A stretch of 64,000 bases of DNA. Source: Bos javanicus. Lineage: Eukaryota; Chordata; Mammalia; Artiodactyla; Bovidae. The translations under genes were made by a program, and so were the position numbers. Below are positions 46,181 through 57,359 of this stretch, one piece after another. The notes under the pieces were generated by a model. It was not told the origin of the DNA, did no database searches, and was given only the letters and a program-made list of their open reading frames with translations. The stretch lies in NCBI RefSeq assembly GCF_032452875.1, contig NC_083870.1, forward strand, positions 3,348,001 to 3,412,000. The letters are read 5' to 3'. How positions within the stretch are numbered: position 1 is the first letter of the stretch; the number at the start of each line of letters is the position of its first letter.

Positions 46181-47148
46181 AGAGGGGGCTAAATTATAAA
46201 GTTCCAGCTTAAGTATCTTATATTAAAGGCTTCCCTGACCAGTCATAAATATGGCTATTTAAATGAATTGAAATGACATAAAATTAAAAATTTGGTCCTC
46301 AGTTCCACTAACCCTATTTCAAGAGTTTAATTGCCACATGTGGCTAGTGGATACTGTGTTGGACAGCACAGATTTAGACCATTTCTGCTGCTGCAAAAGG
46401 TTTTGTTGGACAGCGCTAGACCAGTGTGGAGGCAGGGTGCAGGGATGTTGGAAGCCAGACTTGTTCTGTCCAGGAGCTTAGAGCTGCATTAGTTTTTGAG
46501 AGCATCTTCAGAGGCATTCAACTCTGTCCTGCTGGGGAGCGCTATCCTGGGAAGAGCTCAATTTCCACGCTCACCTTCAAATAGCATTAATGACTGGAAA
46601 ATTACAGTTCTGGCCAGGAATTAGTCTTCCTATTTGCTGACTTGAGCCAAAAAGAAAATGCAATCTGTGAATCTGTTTTAACTCTGTATTGACCAGAGCA
46701 TCCGAGGAACAAGCACACTTCAACTCACTTCTATTTCTGCTATGATTTTTGTCTTTGGAAACTGAATACATGAACTCTTTGAGAACTGGACAGTTTCCAG
46801 TGCATCTGGTGAGTCTATCATTGAGGGTTTCCTTTAATGAAGACTTTTGGTAACAGCACCAAATCTCTGGTCAGTAAGGGAAAGTTTTGATGCTCCTATT
46901 AGCTGTAGCCTTGTGATGAAGCAAGGTGAATAAAACATTCAACCTCCTCTACAGTTCCTCTGAGGGGGCAAGCAGCAGTATGACATAGGGGGAGAACACG
47001 TTATTACCCTCATGTCTTTTAAGACCACTCCATGTCTTTTTTGGATCTTGGCTTCCTTCAGGGTTCCCCACTGTTTCAGAGTTAATCTTAGTTAATTGTA
47101 TTTCCTATGAAATCACTCTTTCCTCTGATATGAAAGTTGATAAAAGAT
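46181..47148. other. Unique-looking intronic DNA
   Basis: No exon or RNA seen. About 46230-46420 (catgtggctagtggatactg, ttggacagcacagattta) has the wording of an old MER-type repeat, family not assigned. Confidence 0.4.
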
Positions 47149-47634
47149 TGTTCAGTCGTCCAGTTGTGTCTGACTCTTTGTGACCACATGAACTGCAACA
47201 CGCCAGGCCTCCCTGTCCTTTACCATCTCCTGGAGTTTGCCCAAGTTCATGTTCATTGCATCTGTGATGCCATCCAGCCATGTCATCCTCTGATGCCCTC
47301 TTTTCCTTCTGCCCTTGATCTTTCCCAGCATCAAGGACTTTTCCAATGAGTTGTCTATTCACATGTGAGTGAGTGAGTGAGTGAAGTCACTCAGTCGTGT
47401 CCGACTCTTTGCGACCCCATGGACTGTAGCCCCCCAGGCTCCTCCATCCGTGGGATTCTCCAGGTAAGAATGCTGGAGTGGGTGAGTTGACCAAAATACT
47501 GGAGTTTCATCTTTAGCATCAGTCCTTCCAGTGAATGTTCAGGGTTGATCTCCCTTAAGATTGACTTGTTTGATCTCCTTGATGTCCAAGGGACTTTCAG
47601 GAGTCTTCTCCAGCACCACAGTTCAAAGGCATCA
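47149..47634 (-). mobile_element. BovB 3' end with BovA guest
   Basis: Antisense BovB (ttgttcagtcgtccagttgtg ... ccacagttcaaaggcatc), continuous with the consensus once 47366-47487 is removed. Confidence 0.82.
47366..47487 (-). mobile_element. BovA fragment inside BovB
   Basis: Antisense BovA with a (TGAG)n tail (gagtgagtgagtgagtgaag) and body to gctggagtgggtgag. The BovB resumes at ttgaccaaaatactgg. Confidence 0.78.
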
Positions 47635-48337
47635 AGGGGTACTTATATTATTTGCCCAGGAGTTTATGTATCTTTCACAACCCTCTTCAAGATTGGGGCA
47701 CTTTGGGAGATCCATAAGGATACATCTCTAATGGCTAATGGTAGCCTGATGGTAGGCTGTGGATAGGGAGAGCCTGGGACAAAACTTCTATTCAGTACTC
47801 TTCAGATGACAAAATTACACCATGAAGGTGACTTCTTTCTCCCAGGGCCATGTCTACCCATTGGAGGTTGGAACTGACCTCGACTCCATCCCTCGAAAGA
47901 TGCCTGCATGTCCATATGTGTTCCTGGAAGTTGGCTTGTCTTTAAGGTAGAACTTCAGTTCTAGACTCAGATGACTCAGGGAGAATCCCCTTACTGATGT
48001 TGGTCCAGCCCTGAGTCTCATGATCCAGTTGAGACCATGCCTTTATTTGAGATTTTTTTCCCCCCAGGGTCTGAATTCCTATATTCATAATTCATCCAAT
48101 ATCCAACTCCCTCCAGGATTCCCTCCCTTCTATTTTCTCAGGGATGAGTGTCCTGAGACCTGCTGCCCACCTTCTCATAGCCTATTTATATGCCCACATG
48201 CATCTGTACAGGCGTGTCTCCTGGACAAGGCACACTGTCCTCCAATACCACCGAGCCTTGCTGAAGTCCACTGCTTGCCCCATTGGCCACCTGACTGATA
48301 ACTGGTGCTCTCTCCATTCCTTGCGCCTTTCCTACAT
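47635..48337. other. No gene seen
   Basis: No confident repeat or exon. The part after 48060 is pyrimidine-rich and may be diverged L2. Confidence 0.4.
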
Positions 48338-48395
48338 CTGCCTACCATTCATTTATTGAATGTTTACTGCCTACCATTCATTTACTGAATGTTTA
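48338..48395. repeat. 29-bp tandem duplication, two copies
   Basis: A unit beginning CTGCCTACCATTC and ending TGAATGTTTA occurs at 48338-48366 and 48367-48395, differing by one base (t/c). Confidence 0.9.
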
Positions 48396-48419
48396 TGCTG
48401 TGCCAGTCTTAATGCTAAA

Positions 48420-48620
48420 TGGAAGTTCATAAATGTTCTAATTTCATCCTTGCACCATCCCTGGGCAGTTGGGTCTATTATTAGACCTGTCTGAAAGATG
48501 AGGAAATTGAAGTGCAGAGAGGTTAAATGAATTATCTGATCTCCTACAGATACTAAGTGGCAGGGCTAGGAATATGATTCAGGTCTGTTTTGCTCCAGAA
48601 CCTGAGCTCTTAACACTGGG
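48420..48620 (-). repeat. MIR SINE
   Basis: Antisense MIR: gatgaggaaattgaagtgcag, gaggttaaatgaattatctg, aagtggcagggctaggaatatg. Confidence 0.65.
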
Positions 48621-49362
48621 CTTTCCTGCCTGCATGGTGGCCATCCTTCACCACCCACAGCTGAGACTTTCCCAAGTGCTTGTTCTACCCCAAAAGGCAC
48701 ATGCTGCCTTCTTTGTCCTGCTCTGTCCGGTGAGTTTAGTTCTGGTGTCCCATTGCACCGTGGGACACATATGTGCAGGTGACTCATAGTCACATGAGTC
48801 TCTGTACATACTCCCAGGCTTCTTGGCTAGTTGTCTCCATGAGCACTTGTTTGGGACATAATAAATATTTAAATGAGTGAAAGGATGAGCTGAGTGGTGG
48901 CATGGAAGATCCCTACTTCACTGCCATGCTCTTCAAACGCTCTACATACTATAATTCTGCTGTCATACTGACCTCAATACAGCACTGCAGGCAAAATCTC
49001 CAGGAGTACGGTTTGGTATTCTCCCTGGGTCTAAAATGAAACCCATCTTTAAGTTTGATTCTCCTTTATAAACAACCAGGTTATTCAGCTCATTTCATAG
49101 AAATTTTCCTATATCCTGAAACTTGGGCACATGGGAAAGAGATGTGATACCATTCAAGAACATGTCAAAGATTACCGTTTTGATAGAAAATGTAGTGTAA
49201 TAGGTGGGCTGAAAGTTGAGAGTTCAACTAGAGTGTTTGTAAATAGCAAAGATATTTTCACCTAACAGAGGAATGAGTCATCATATGAGAGTCACCTAAA
49301 ATAAATGTCTCCGTTATGTTGAGGTCTGGCTAAAGGACAAGTGGAGCATTCCGTGAATTCTA
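48621..49362. other. Mostly unique intronic DNA
   Basis: A short L2/MIR-like 3' end is visible at 48835-48885 (cataataaatatttaaatgag). Nothing else is recognised. Confidence 0.4.
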
Positions 49363-49592
49363 CTGCGTGTGTTTTCAACTTTGTGTCTGTGTGTGTTTGT
49401 TCATGTGTTGGTGTGTATCTGTGCATTTTTACACATGTATGTGTGTCATGCATATGTAATACGTGGTCGAGAGTGTGAGTATGTATATATATGTATGTAT
49501 GTTTGTGTAGATATAGTTTTGTGTTTGTATATGTGCATGTGTGTATGTGTTCGCACATGTGTTTGTGTGTGTGTGTGTGTGTGTGTATGCAT
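49363..49592. repeat. Complex (TG)n/(TA)n region
   Basis: 230 bp of interrupted TG repeat with TATG/TATA variants and a pure TG core near 49564-49587. The open frames on both strands here are low-complexity artefacts. Confidence 0.92.
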
Positions 49593-49889
49593 GGGAAGGG
49601 AGAACCAGACTGAATAAGGTGCAAAGGAGAGCAAACACTGAAGTTGGGTTTATTCTTTTAGAGTTTGGGTAGATTGGGGTGAAACCTTGGATTGGAAGGG
49701 AAGTGCAGGCATATTATAGTGAGTCTATGATGGCTCGGGCTTATTATCCAATGAAAGTGATCTTGTGTGAGTTCCAAATGTAGACAAGACATAAAGGTGA
49801 AATATAGGTGCTGTGGCCCTATGCTTATGACATGACTTATATTTATTACTAAAGTGACTTATTGGATCATAGTTATATAATTTGAGGAC

Positions 49890-50045
49890 TTAAGAGATAG
49901 CAGTCATATAGAAAAAGACTTGAATTTGAAATCAGGAAGTTCAAACCACTTTCCTGCCATTTAGTTGCTGTGTGACTTTGGGTGAACCAATCCATCTTAT
50001 TAACCATAGGATAGGGTCAAAAATACCTATTCTAGCCTCTTTCCA
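49890..50045 (+). repeat. MIR SINE
   Basis: Sense MIR: gaatttgaaatcaggaagttc, ccatttagttgctgtgtgac, tttgggtgaaccaatcc. Confidence 0.65.
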
Positions 50046-50286
50046 TAGTCTTAGGGCACAAAATCTAAGAGCTGGTATGAAACTCAAAGTAGAGAAAATG
50101 AAACTGCACATGTGAAAAACTTCAGTAGCTGCAAAACCTGATACAAAGCTAAATTGTTCTATGCCTGGCTTGGGGTTCACTGATACCTTTAAGAGATAAT
50201 AATAGTGAATTGGGGCAATGGGACTATATTTCTGCATGAAGTGATCTAACCAAACAGCAGAGGGAGATGAGCAGATTTGTAGTTTC

Positions 50287-50319
50287 GTGCGTGTGTGTGT
50301 GTGTGTGTGTGTATGTGTT
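50287..50319. repeat. (TG)n microsatellite
   Basis: About 14 TG units with one CG near the start and a TATGTG end. Confidence 0.92.
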
Positions 50320-50983
50320 GGGTGGGGGACTTCCACTGGACAATGGATGAAAAGATTTGTCTACCTCAAAAGACAGACTCTTCATTCATGAGAAGCTTAT
50401 GAGCTTGACAAGATAGACACCAGCTTCTGATGTTTTTGAAAACATGTAGTGAAACAGATTCAGTTTATAATCCTGTCCAATCCTGGATGGAATTCAGTCA
50501 AAGAGTCCAAAGTAGTTAGTCTGAAAATTCTGAGAAGATACAACTTTAAAAGCTAAAATTCGGATTAAGGGAGATTACCTGGGAGGTGAAGTGAAAGGCT
50601 CTGCGACTGGGGAAGGAGCCAAGCTCCTTCACACTTTTCAGCAGGGGGTCCTCCTGGCAAATTGGCAATTTCTGCTCAAGAAAAATGTGTATGAATGGTG
50701 GGGAGGGAGCAAGAGAAGATGATGCTGGTCCACAGGCTAGTTACACAAACATTGACAGGGAGAATCCCATCTGGGAACCACATTTAATGTATGAGAATGA
50801 TTAATATTAACCTTCTTTTAGAGAGCTTTCTAGAAACCACCACAGCACCAGTCTTGAGAAAAGCAGAAGACACCATCTCTGGAGAGGCAAGGCAAGCGAC
50901 CCAAGAAACTGCTCCTGTATTCTTTTATGATTAGTACTGTTAAGAAAATGGTCTGACGAAGTTTGTTCCTTTCGATTGATTCT
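50320..50983. other. No feature seen
   Basis: No recognisable repeat, exon or RNA. Confidence 0.45.
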
Positions 50984-50994
50984 AACTTGAGTTG

Positions 50995-51170
50995 GCTTAG
51001 ATGGTAAAGGGTCTGCCTGCAATGCAGGAAACCTGGGGTCAGGAGGATCCTCTGGAGAAGGAAATGGAACCCACTCCAGTATTCTTGCCTGGAGAATCCC
51101 ATGGACGGAGGAGCCTGGCAGGCTACACCCCATGGGGTTGCAGAGTTGGACATGACTGAGTGACACACAC
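50995..51170 (+). mobile_element. Bov-tA SINE, head diverged
   Basis: Sense SINE with tRNA-like head remnants (ggtaaagggtctgcctgcaatgc) and BovA body. Imperfect 11-bp flanks AACTTGAGTTG (50984-50994) and AATTCGAGTTG (51171-51181). Confidence 0.8.
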
Positions 51171-51181
51171 AATTCGAGTTG

Positions 51182-52214
51182 AAGTACCTGGCAGCAGGGC
51201 CAGGTGCCACAGGCACAAAATTTAAGGAGATACTTTCTCTTGGTGCCACCTTCAATTTTGTATCCTGGGAGCCCCAATTTTGCATCACTTGCCCCATCAT
51301 AGTACAGCCCCTGCCTGGAAGACATTTAACGACAGACCCACTTAGAAAGCTAGGAGGCTTTTTTTACTTGCTGTCATCACCCAGTTCCTTCTCTCCCAGT
51401 GCCCCTTAAAAGCCTGGCATTTTGGTCAGGAATCTTTCTAGAATATTGCCACTTGGACTTAAGGGTGGAAACTTCAGCAGGACATTTGTGAAGCTGGTAT
51501 ATGAAATTATTTTCAAAAACACACACCCAGGGAAGGCAGAGAAGACATGGTTCTGACCGAGTTTAATTACATCAGTGGCTCCAAGCTTTCTGTGAGGGGC
51601 TCGTTATTTCACACTTATCCAAAGCTCTGCCTTCCCTGGGTCAATGTGATATTGGTAGCGTGGGGGAATTGAAGGATGAGAATGGAACAGTAAAGTCACT
51701 GAAAAGAAGAAGGGATGAGGCACCAGAGTGCCCTAGGGACCATGGCAGAGCCGTGGGGACAGTGGACAGAGTGGCAGCAACTGGCTTGGAACTCTACCAG
51801 GTAAGACTTGAGCGTCTGCCTGTGAGTTCGGAATCTCTCTGCTTGACACACTGGGCATTGGTGGCCCATTCTGCACTCATTCGTGCTGTTCTCACCTTCC
51901 GTGCATGTTAGCATCTGAACACAAAGGAGATATCCAAGCCTTCTCTTCTCCTCCCCCTCTCACTCATGTCTCAGTGGCTCGACTGTGCCTCCTCCATCTC
52001 TATTGATCTTTCCTTTCTATGCATCATACCATTGGATTTTCTCCTGGTTAGGAATGACTGAATTTACTTTTAGATCCTAGAAAAGTCAGTCACCAAATTA
52101 AACAGATTAAAATAATTTACCAAGGGAATTCAGTGTCCTTGTATTACTTTGTCATTTTGCAGTTATAGTACATTATCATTTCCACTCATATCATTTCACA
52201 TTGAAAGGACACTC
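51182..52214. other. Unique-looking intronic DNA
   Basis: About 1 kb near exon 1 without a recognised repeat. The frame 51660-51911 has no domain and no counterpart I know in LRRC52. Confidence 0.5.
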
Positions 52215-52345
52215 TCTATGTTTGGTAATATTATTGTCCCCACTTTATGGATCAAGAAACTGAGGCTCAGAGAAATCGAGACTTCCCCAACAGCAGCTGA
52301 GTAGTAAGGGCTGAGTATGGGAGCAGAACTCAGCTCTTTGGATAA
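52215..52345 (-). repeat. MIR SINE
   Basis: Antisense MIR: cccactttatggatcaagaaactgaggctcagag, agtaagggctgagtatgg, agcagaactcagc. Confidence 0.7.
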
Positions 52346-52545
52346 TTATTCTAGAACATTTTCTATTGATCCTTATTGCCTCTCCAGTCAACCCAAGGAT
52401 GGATCCTGCAGAGCAATAAGAATGCTTTCAATCAGTTTTACCCAGATTTCTCTCCCACACTAACCACCTTTTGACTTCACCTTTTCCGGAACCAGTTCCT
52501 CCTATGCCATCATATCCTCATCCCCACACGCAATCAAGCCCTCAC

Positions 52546-53167
52546 CTGGATAGTTCAGATGGGACACTATTAAGTAGATGGTGAAGTCCAGGAAAAAGCA
52601 GTTGCATTTCCAGGGGTTTCCACTCAGATACAGGGTCTGGAGTGTTATGAGGTTTTGGAAGGCAGCTTCATCCAAGGTCTGCAAGCCAGTATTTCTGAGG
52701 TCCAGGTATCTCAAAGAGCTGGTGTTGGCAAAGGTGTACTTGTTAAGTGATAACAGATGAGGGTTGTTGGAGATATTCAGCTGCAGCAGGTTGCTGAGCA
52801 TGGAGAAACTATACGGGGAGATGAAGGTTAGATTGTTGAAGCTGAGGTCAAGGTAGATGAGTCTGAAGACCCCGACAAAGGTATAATCCATCACCTCCTG
52901 AATCCTGTTCTTCTGGCAGTCCAAGTAAACAAGGTCACTGAGGAGTCCTAGATTCATCGCTGGCAAGAAACGGATCTTGTTATCATTCAGGTACAGCCTC
53001 CGGGTGTTCAGGGGTATATCAGAGGGGTATTCAGTTAACTGGATCCCTGTGCAGATCACTTCTTGGTCTTGACATTGACAATTATTTGGACACTTTGACC
53101 CCGATACCAGTACCATTCCGAAGGAAAAGAGTAACCACCCCGGCCTAGGGCCTGAAGCGAGGGACAT
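52546..53167 (-). CDS. LRRC52: LRRC52 coding exon 1
   Basis: First coding exon of LRRC52, encoding residues 1-207 plus the first base of codon 208. The protein is a Slo-channel auxiliary subunit whose extracellular LRR domain lies outside the cell. The start at 53167 is chosen because MSLASGP... matches the known mammalian N-terminus and has A at -3. Visible features: signal peptide about 1-24; LRRNT cap with Cys 26, 30, 32 and 39; leucine-rich repeats at about 54-77, 78-101, 102-125, 126-150 and 151-174, plus a partial one at 175-187; LRRCT start with Cys 188 and 190 (NPWKCNC). Sequons are at N112, N131 and N148. The frame is intact. Translation past 52546 enters the intron, which begins with canonical GTGAGG. 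Joined to exon 2 (31350-31690) it gives 320 residues. Confidence 0.95.
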
Positions 53168-53420
53168 AGTAAGTCGCGGCGACTACCCTCCTTCCACTTT
53201 CCAGCGGGCGCTATCCCTCTGATCAGAAGGCTGCGAGGGGCGGGGTGGGGCGGGGGAAGGGCGCTGGAAAGAACTGTAACACTCTAGCTTTGTGCAAAGC
53301 AATTTTCCATTACAGAAGAACTGAACAGAAGTTGAAGCGCCAAGCCGGGTGCCCCACCACCCGGCTTGGTGGCTCTGCTGGTTGCTCACTCCCAGACTGC
53401 TGCTGGAAGCCTGCCTGCTT
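53168..53420 (-). promoter_or_regulatory. LRRC52: Candidate LRRC52 promoter/5' UTR
   Basis: Directly upstream of the start codon and the most GC-rich stretch of the window. It contains a double GC box (ggggcggggtggggcggggg, about 53237-53256) of Sp1 type. No TATA box is evident at a fitting distance, so a GC-box-driven start is inferred. The region also holds the perfect inverted repeat at 53340-53369. Confidence 0.5.
53340..53369. repeat. Perfect 12-bp inverted repeat
   Basis: CCAAGCCGGGTG, a 6-base CCCCAC loop, then CACCCGGCTTGG. A GC-rich hairpin about 175-200 bp upstream of the LRRC52 start codon. Confidence 0.9.
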
Positions 53421-53491
53421 GCCTGCGTTTGCAAGTGAAGGGGAGCCAGGGGAGAGCCACATGACAATGAGGTTGCCAGTTGACACCTTTG

Positions 53492-53499
53492 TGATGTCA
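53492..53499. promoter_or_regulatory. CRE-like octamer
   Basis: TGATGTCA differs by one base from the cAMP-response element TGACGTCA. It lies about 325 bp upstream of the LRRC52 start codon. CREM-type factors drive many spermatid genes, so it could matter for a sperm gene; this is inference from one short motif. Confidence 0.25.
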
Positions 53500-53586
53500 G
53501 CAGCTTCCGGAGACTGCCCGGGGGAGGGAGGGAGAGTCCTGACTCTCCTTCTGGGTTGTGTGGGGGTGTTTTGTGTAACTTGGTAA

Positions 53587-54964
53587 GCTGGCTGTCCTTG
53601 GGGGAGTGGGGGCCTGAAGCATAGGAGTAGGGGGGAAGCTCCTTATCAGCTCCCCATGGAGGTGCAGTGGATTAGACTAGATTGAACCCCCTAATCTGCA
53701 GGCCATAGCGGGATCACAGAAATCTCCAATGCAACTCCCTTTTTTACTGATGTGAAAAGTGACCTGTTTGAGGTCAGTTCTCACCATGGGTCTCTTCCGT
53801 GGGTATTGAGTTTGGCTAGGTGCCATTTTGGGGGGTGTTGTCAGAAAATGGGAAAGGGGCAGAAAGCAGGTGGGCTTCTCTGAAATGAGGCAAGGGAAGT
53901 TCCCTGATAAGGTTGTATTCCCAGTTTACTTACATACAACTCTGTCTGCATTTGGAATATATATGTGTACTAGAATTAAAAGCCTTTTGAGCAAGTATAA
54001 ATAATCCCCCTGAAACAAAACCCAAATGTATAAAAAAAATCTGAATGCAATGATACGAACTTTTCTTACCATTTATATTTATATTCTAAAATAGGGTGTC
54101 ACTAATGCTCTAGTATGAGTTTATATCCATTAGTTACTTGAGGGGTGATGGTAGGGGCTCTTTAAAAGGGAGGGATGGAGAGCCTGAAGTTTAAGAGTTA
54201 AGATGTATCATCCACTCTACAGAAGAAGGCATACTGGGCAGAAACAAAGAAAGCATCTCAGGAATTAAAATTTTTATTTTGGAGAAGAAGGAATCTCATT
54301 CTTTAAAACATTCATATATAACATAGCTTGAATATTAATAAAGCAATGAAATCTATATTTAGCTTAGAACAGTGCCTGGCACCTGGTATGTAATAAATAT
54401 TTATTGAATGAATGATGCGTGAATGGCTCTGATGGTCTGCTTCCTTTTCTTGTTTCTCTGCCAAGAGAGAAATTAATAAACTCCAGTGGATCTGTGGCTG
54501 GTTAGCTAATGCTTGATTGTGTTTACTTACTCAGCATTTCCGGGGTGACTGGCCATGAATTAAGATGATGACTTTGGTGTGTTTACTGAATTGAAAGTGA
54601 CCTTATTTAAGCAGAAATTTCAAACACTTAAAATAATGACCCAGATGATAATTGTACTAATTGAGGCAGGAGTTTATTGATAGAAGCATCACCCTCTCCT
54701 TATAATTAAAAAAATAAATTCCTGGCTAGATTTTACATGATTGCCTAGGAGAGGAATTTGGTACATGAAGTCTACGGAGAAGAACTAATTTCCAAAGTGG
54801 TTGTTTCTTTTGGGGGCTGGGGCAAAGGTGTAGCTTGATGGTGGTGTGTGGTGGGGGTGCTTTCTTCAGCTGGGGCTGTGTGTGTTGTGTTTCCTTTTAA
54901 TGGGAGATGATCGCTGAGTGGCCTACCAAGGCTCATTGAGTGGAGTGTTTTTATTGATGTTCCA
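53587..54964. other. Upstream intergenic DNA
   Basis: No exon seen. A MIR/L2 3' end in sense lies at about 54365-54425 (agaacagtgcctggcacctgg, aataaatatttattgaatgaatg). Confidence 0.45.
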
Positions 54965-55495
54965 CCTATTCTTTCTTTCTTTTAAAAAATCTTCTCAGTG
55001 CTTTTATTTTTTATTTAAAACTTTTTATTGGAGTAAAGTTGATTTACAATTTTGTGTTAGTTTCTGCTGTGCTGCACAGTGAATTAGTTATAGTATATTC
55101 ACTGTTTTTAGATTCTTTCCCCCTATATGTCGTGACAGTGTACTGAGTAGAGTTCCCTGTGCCATATAGTAGGTCCTTATTAGTTATCTGTTTTACATAC
55201 AGTAGTGTGTATATGTCAATCTCAGTTTCCCAAGCTACCATCAGATCCAGCGATTCCACTCCTGGGTATATATCCAGAGAAAACCATAATTCGAAAGCCA
55301 TGCCGCCCAGTGTTCACGGCAGCACTGTTTACCACAGCCAGTTCACGGAAGCAACTTAGTGTCCATCGACAAGGGAACGGATAAAGAAGAAGTGGCACAC
55401 ATGTACAGCAGAATGTTACTCAGTCATAAAAAAGAACGAAATGCCATTTGCAGCAACATGAATGGATCCAAAGACTGACATACTGAGGGACGTCC
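54965..55495. mobile_element. L1 with 5' inversion (twin priming)
   Basis: The first part (about 55010-55237) is antisense L1 3' UTR (ctttttattggagtaaagttg, gagttccctgtgccatatag). The second (about 55238-55495) is L1 ORF2 in sense (ccactcctgggtatatatcc, gtgtccatcgacaagggaac, ttactcagtcataaaaaag). The two halves of one 3' end point in opposite directions, the standard result of twin priming. Confidence 0.8.
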
Positions 55496-55499
55496 ACCT

Positions 55500-57330
55500 C
55501 TTCTTCAGTGACTTTCTCTTTCTGAGACTCCTTTTCCTCAGGGAAGAGTGTCTCCAGGTTGCCCTACTGAATTTCAACCCCTCATGTAGATGAACTTTCT
55601 CTAGACAGTAGCCTCTGGCCCAGGCTGACCCGTTTGGCCATATGATTCAAGTGCTGTCTCTTAGAAAAGCCTTAGGCAAATAAAACAGTTTATTGACCAA
55701 CACCAACAGCTGTGTCTCTCTTTGGAATATTACCATTTTAACAAAGTTTTATGAGTGGTTAACCTCAAGGAATAGTCTTTTGGCTTGAGCTAGTTGTGTG
55801 TTTTTTGTTCCTGAAGTCTAACTATCCACAGGCTAGTTTCAGCATTGCCAGCTTAGATCAGATCCCTAAAATGTTTTCTTTGTTTTGAGACTGAGTAAAT
55901 AAGCGTTAAATAGAGGATGCCCGAATGAGACAAAGGAGTTGAGAGTGTAGTCTTTCCAAGACTACCTGATCTCAGAAACTTAAAGATTCTTTTTTCAAGG
56001 AACATTCTTGTTAAACTACTTTTTCAGGGATCCTGCAAGAGATTCTGGACGAGGCTGTTTGCCTTAGGTAGAACTGTTTAAAGTCTCTGAGGCTTTATTT
56101 TTCTCATCTATATATTCAGAAAGGTGGACAAGGTAATTTCCATATTCCCTTAGGACTTCCGAACTCCTTCATAATGGAAAGGTTCCAGGCACCATTCAGT
56201 GAACCAGTAGGGAAGAATTTCGGGGCTAAGATAAAAGACTTCCTATTCCTTCTAATCACACCATGTAGTCCGACCTGTCAAGAGGCTGCAAAGACAGAAT
56301 TTGATCTTCCCAGTGAGCTACTCTAGCAGCTGCAGCTGCAGCTAAGTTGTCCTTTGTATGAACAGCTATTTTATGAGACCTCCTCTGCCCCCTAGGTGGC
56401 CGGCGTGGCCATCCTTCTGGTAGCACAGGTGGAATATCAGGTGGCCACACTGAGAAGCCCTGGTATCAGTACAGTCTCTCTCACTGCAGCTGGTCTTGGT
56501 CAGGCTCCTATTTTTAGCTGTATCTGTTACAGACACTGACTTCTCAGCTTAACGACTGTGTTCAGGTACCCATGCATCTCCAAACAGCTCTCTCAAGATT
56601 CAAAAGGCCCCTGGAATTATAAAAGGAAAGAACAGGGTGACATAGAGAAACGTGGACTCAACCGAGGCACTTGGATTTCTCTCACTGTGAAGCAGTATGA
56701 CTTTGTGACTTCCAGGACCTTGATCTCCTTTCTGTGAAATAAGATAGGATGGTTTCTTAAGGGCCCTTCCAAATGTGAAATTCTATAAAGACCAAGCCTG
56801 TGCAGGGATAGGACAGATGCTTAAAAGTTCTAAGACCCACACACTAGGGACAGAGGTTCAAGCAACTGCCCAGTGCTCAGCACAGTGTGAGAAAGTCTGT
56901 CCAGGAAATACTCCATCTGGAGGCATGGGTACAAGTGCAAAACTTTGACATAAATTAATTTACTCAGGAGAAAAATAGCAGAAAATAATACATATGTCAT
57001 TAAGGTAAAAATGCTCATGTGTTCAATTTTGTACTTCCATGGGATTAGGATCTAGGGGCACACAAGTTAGTATTTTGCCCTGCTTCCTGGGCAGGAAATT
57101 TAGTGAGATGAGGTCTAAAGGATGTCAAAATTCCAACGACATTTCTGTAGGACCTGCTATGGTATTCAATTCACTCCAGACTTAGGACATCATCTGAGCC
57201 CTTTTCAGCAAGGTCATCTCAGTGGGTATGAGGCTTGGGGCAAGTCCTATGGAAAGCAGATAAAAATTAATGAGTCAGACTGGAAGAAAAAAAAAAAAAC
57301 TCCTAAGATAAGCTGGGAAGCCTGGGTCAA
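55500..57330. other. Intergenic DNA, one unexplained open frame
   Basis: No recognised gene. A weak MIR lies at 56655-56790. A minus-strand open frame at 56256-56450 (64 codons) is rich in Pro/Arg at its start (RRPPRGQRR) and Ala in its middle (AAAAAARV). I do not recognise it and see no splice or promoter context. Confidence 0.4.
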
Positions 57331-57359
57331 ATATCTATCTACCTACCTACCTACCTATA
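57331..57359. repeat. (CTAC)n microsatellite
   Basis: ATCT/CTAC tetranucleotide run of about seven units. Confidence 0.85.

Larger units (their letters stand above)
31691..52545 (-). other. LRRC52: LRRC52 intron, 20,855 bp
   Basis: Donor CCAG|GTGAGG at 52545 and acceptor CTCTTAG|ATG at 31691 are both canonical. The intron is phase 1 and falls inside the LRRCT cap, between its second and third cysteines. It is filled with BovB, SINEs, old L1, L2 and MIR. I see no second gene inside it. Confidence 0.92.

Noticed and set aside
49292..49638. His/Thr-rich minus-strand frames
   Set aside because: Direct translation of the TG/CA microsatellite.
50807..51325. Overlapping 172- and 156-codon minus frames
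   Set aside because: Both read through a Bov SINE and intronic DNA; no family match.
52502..52545. 14-residue C-terminal extension of LRRC52 exon 1
   Set aside because: It lies past a canonical CCAG|GTGAGG donor and replaces the conserved second half of the LRRCT cap, so it is intron read-through.
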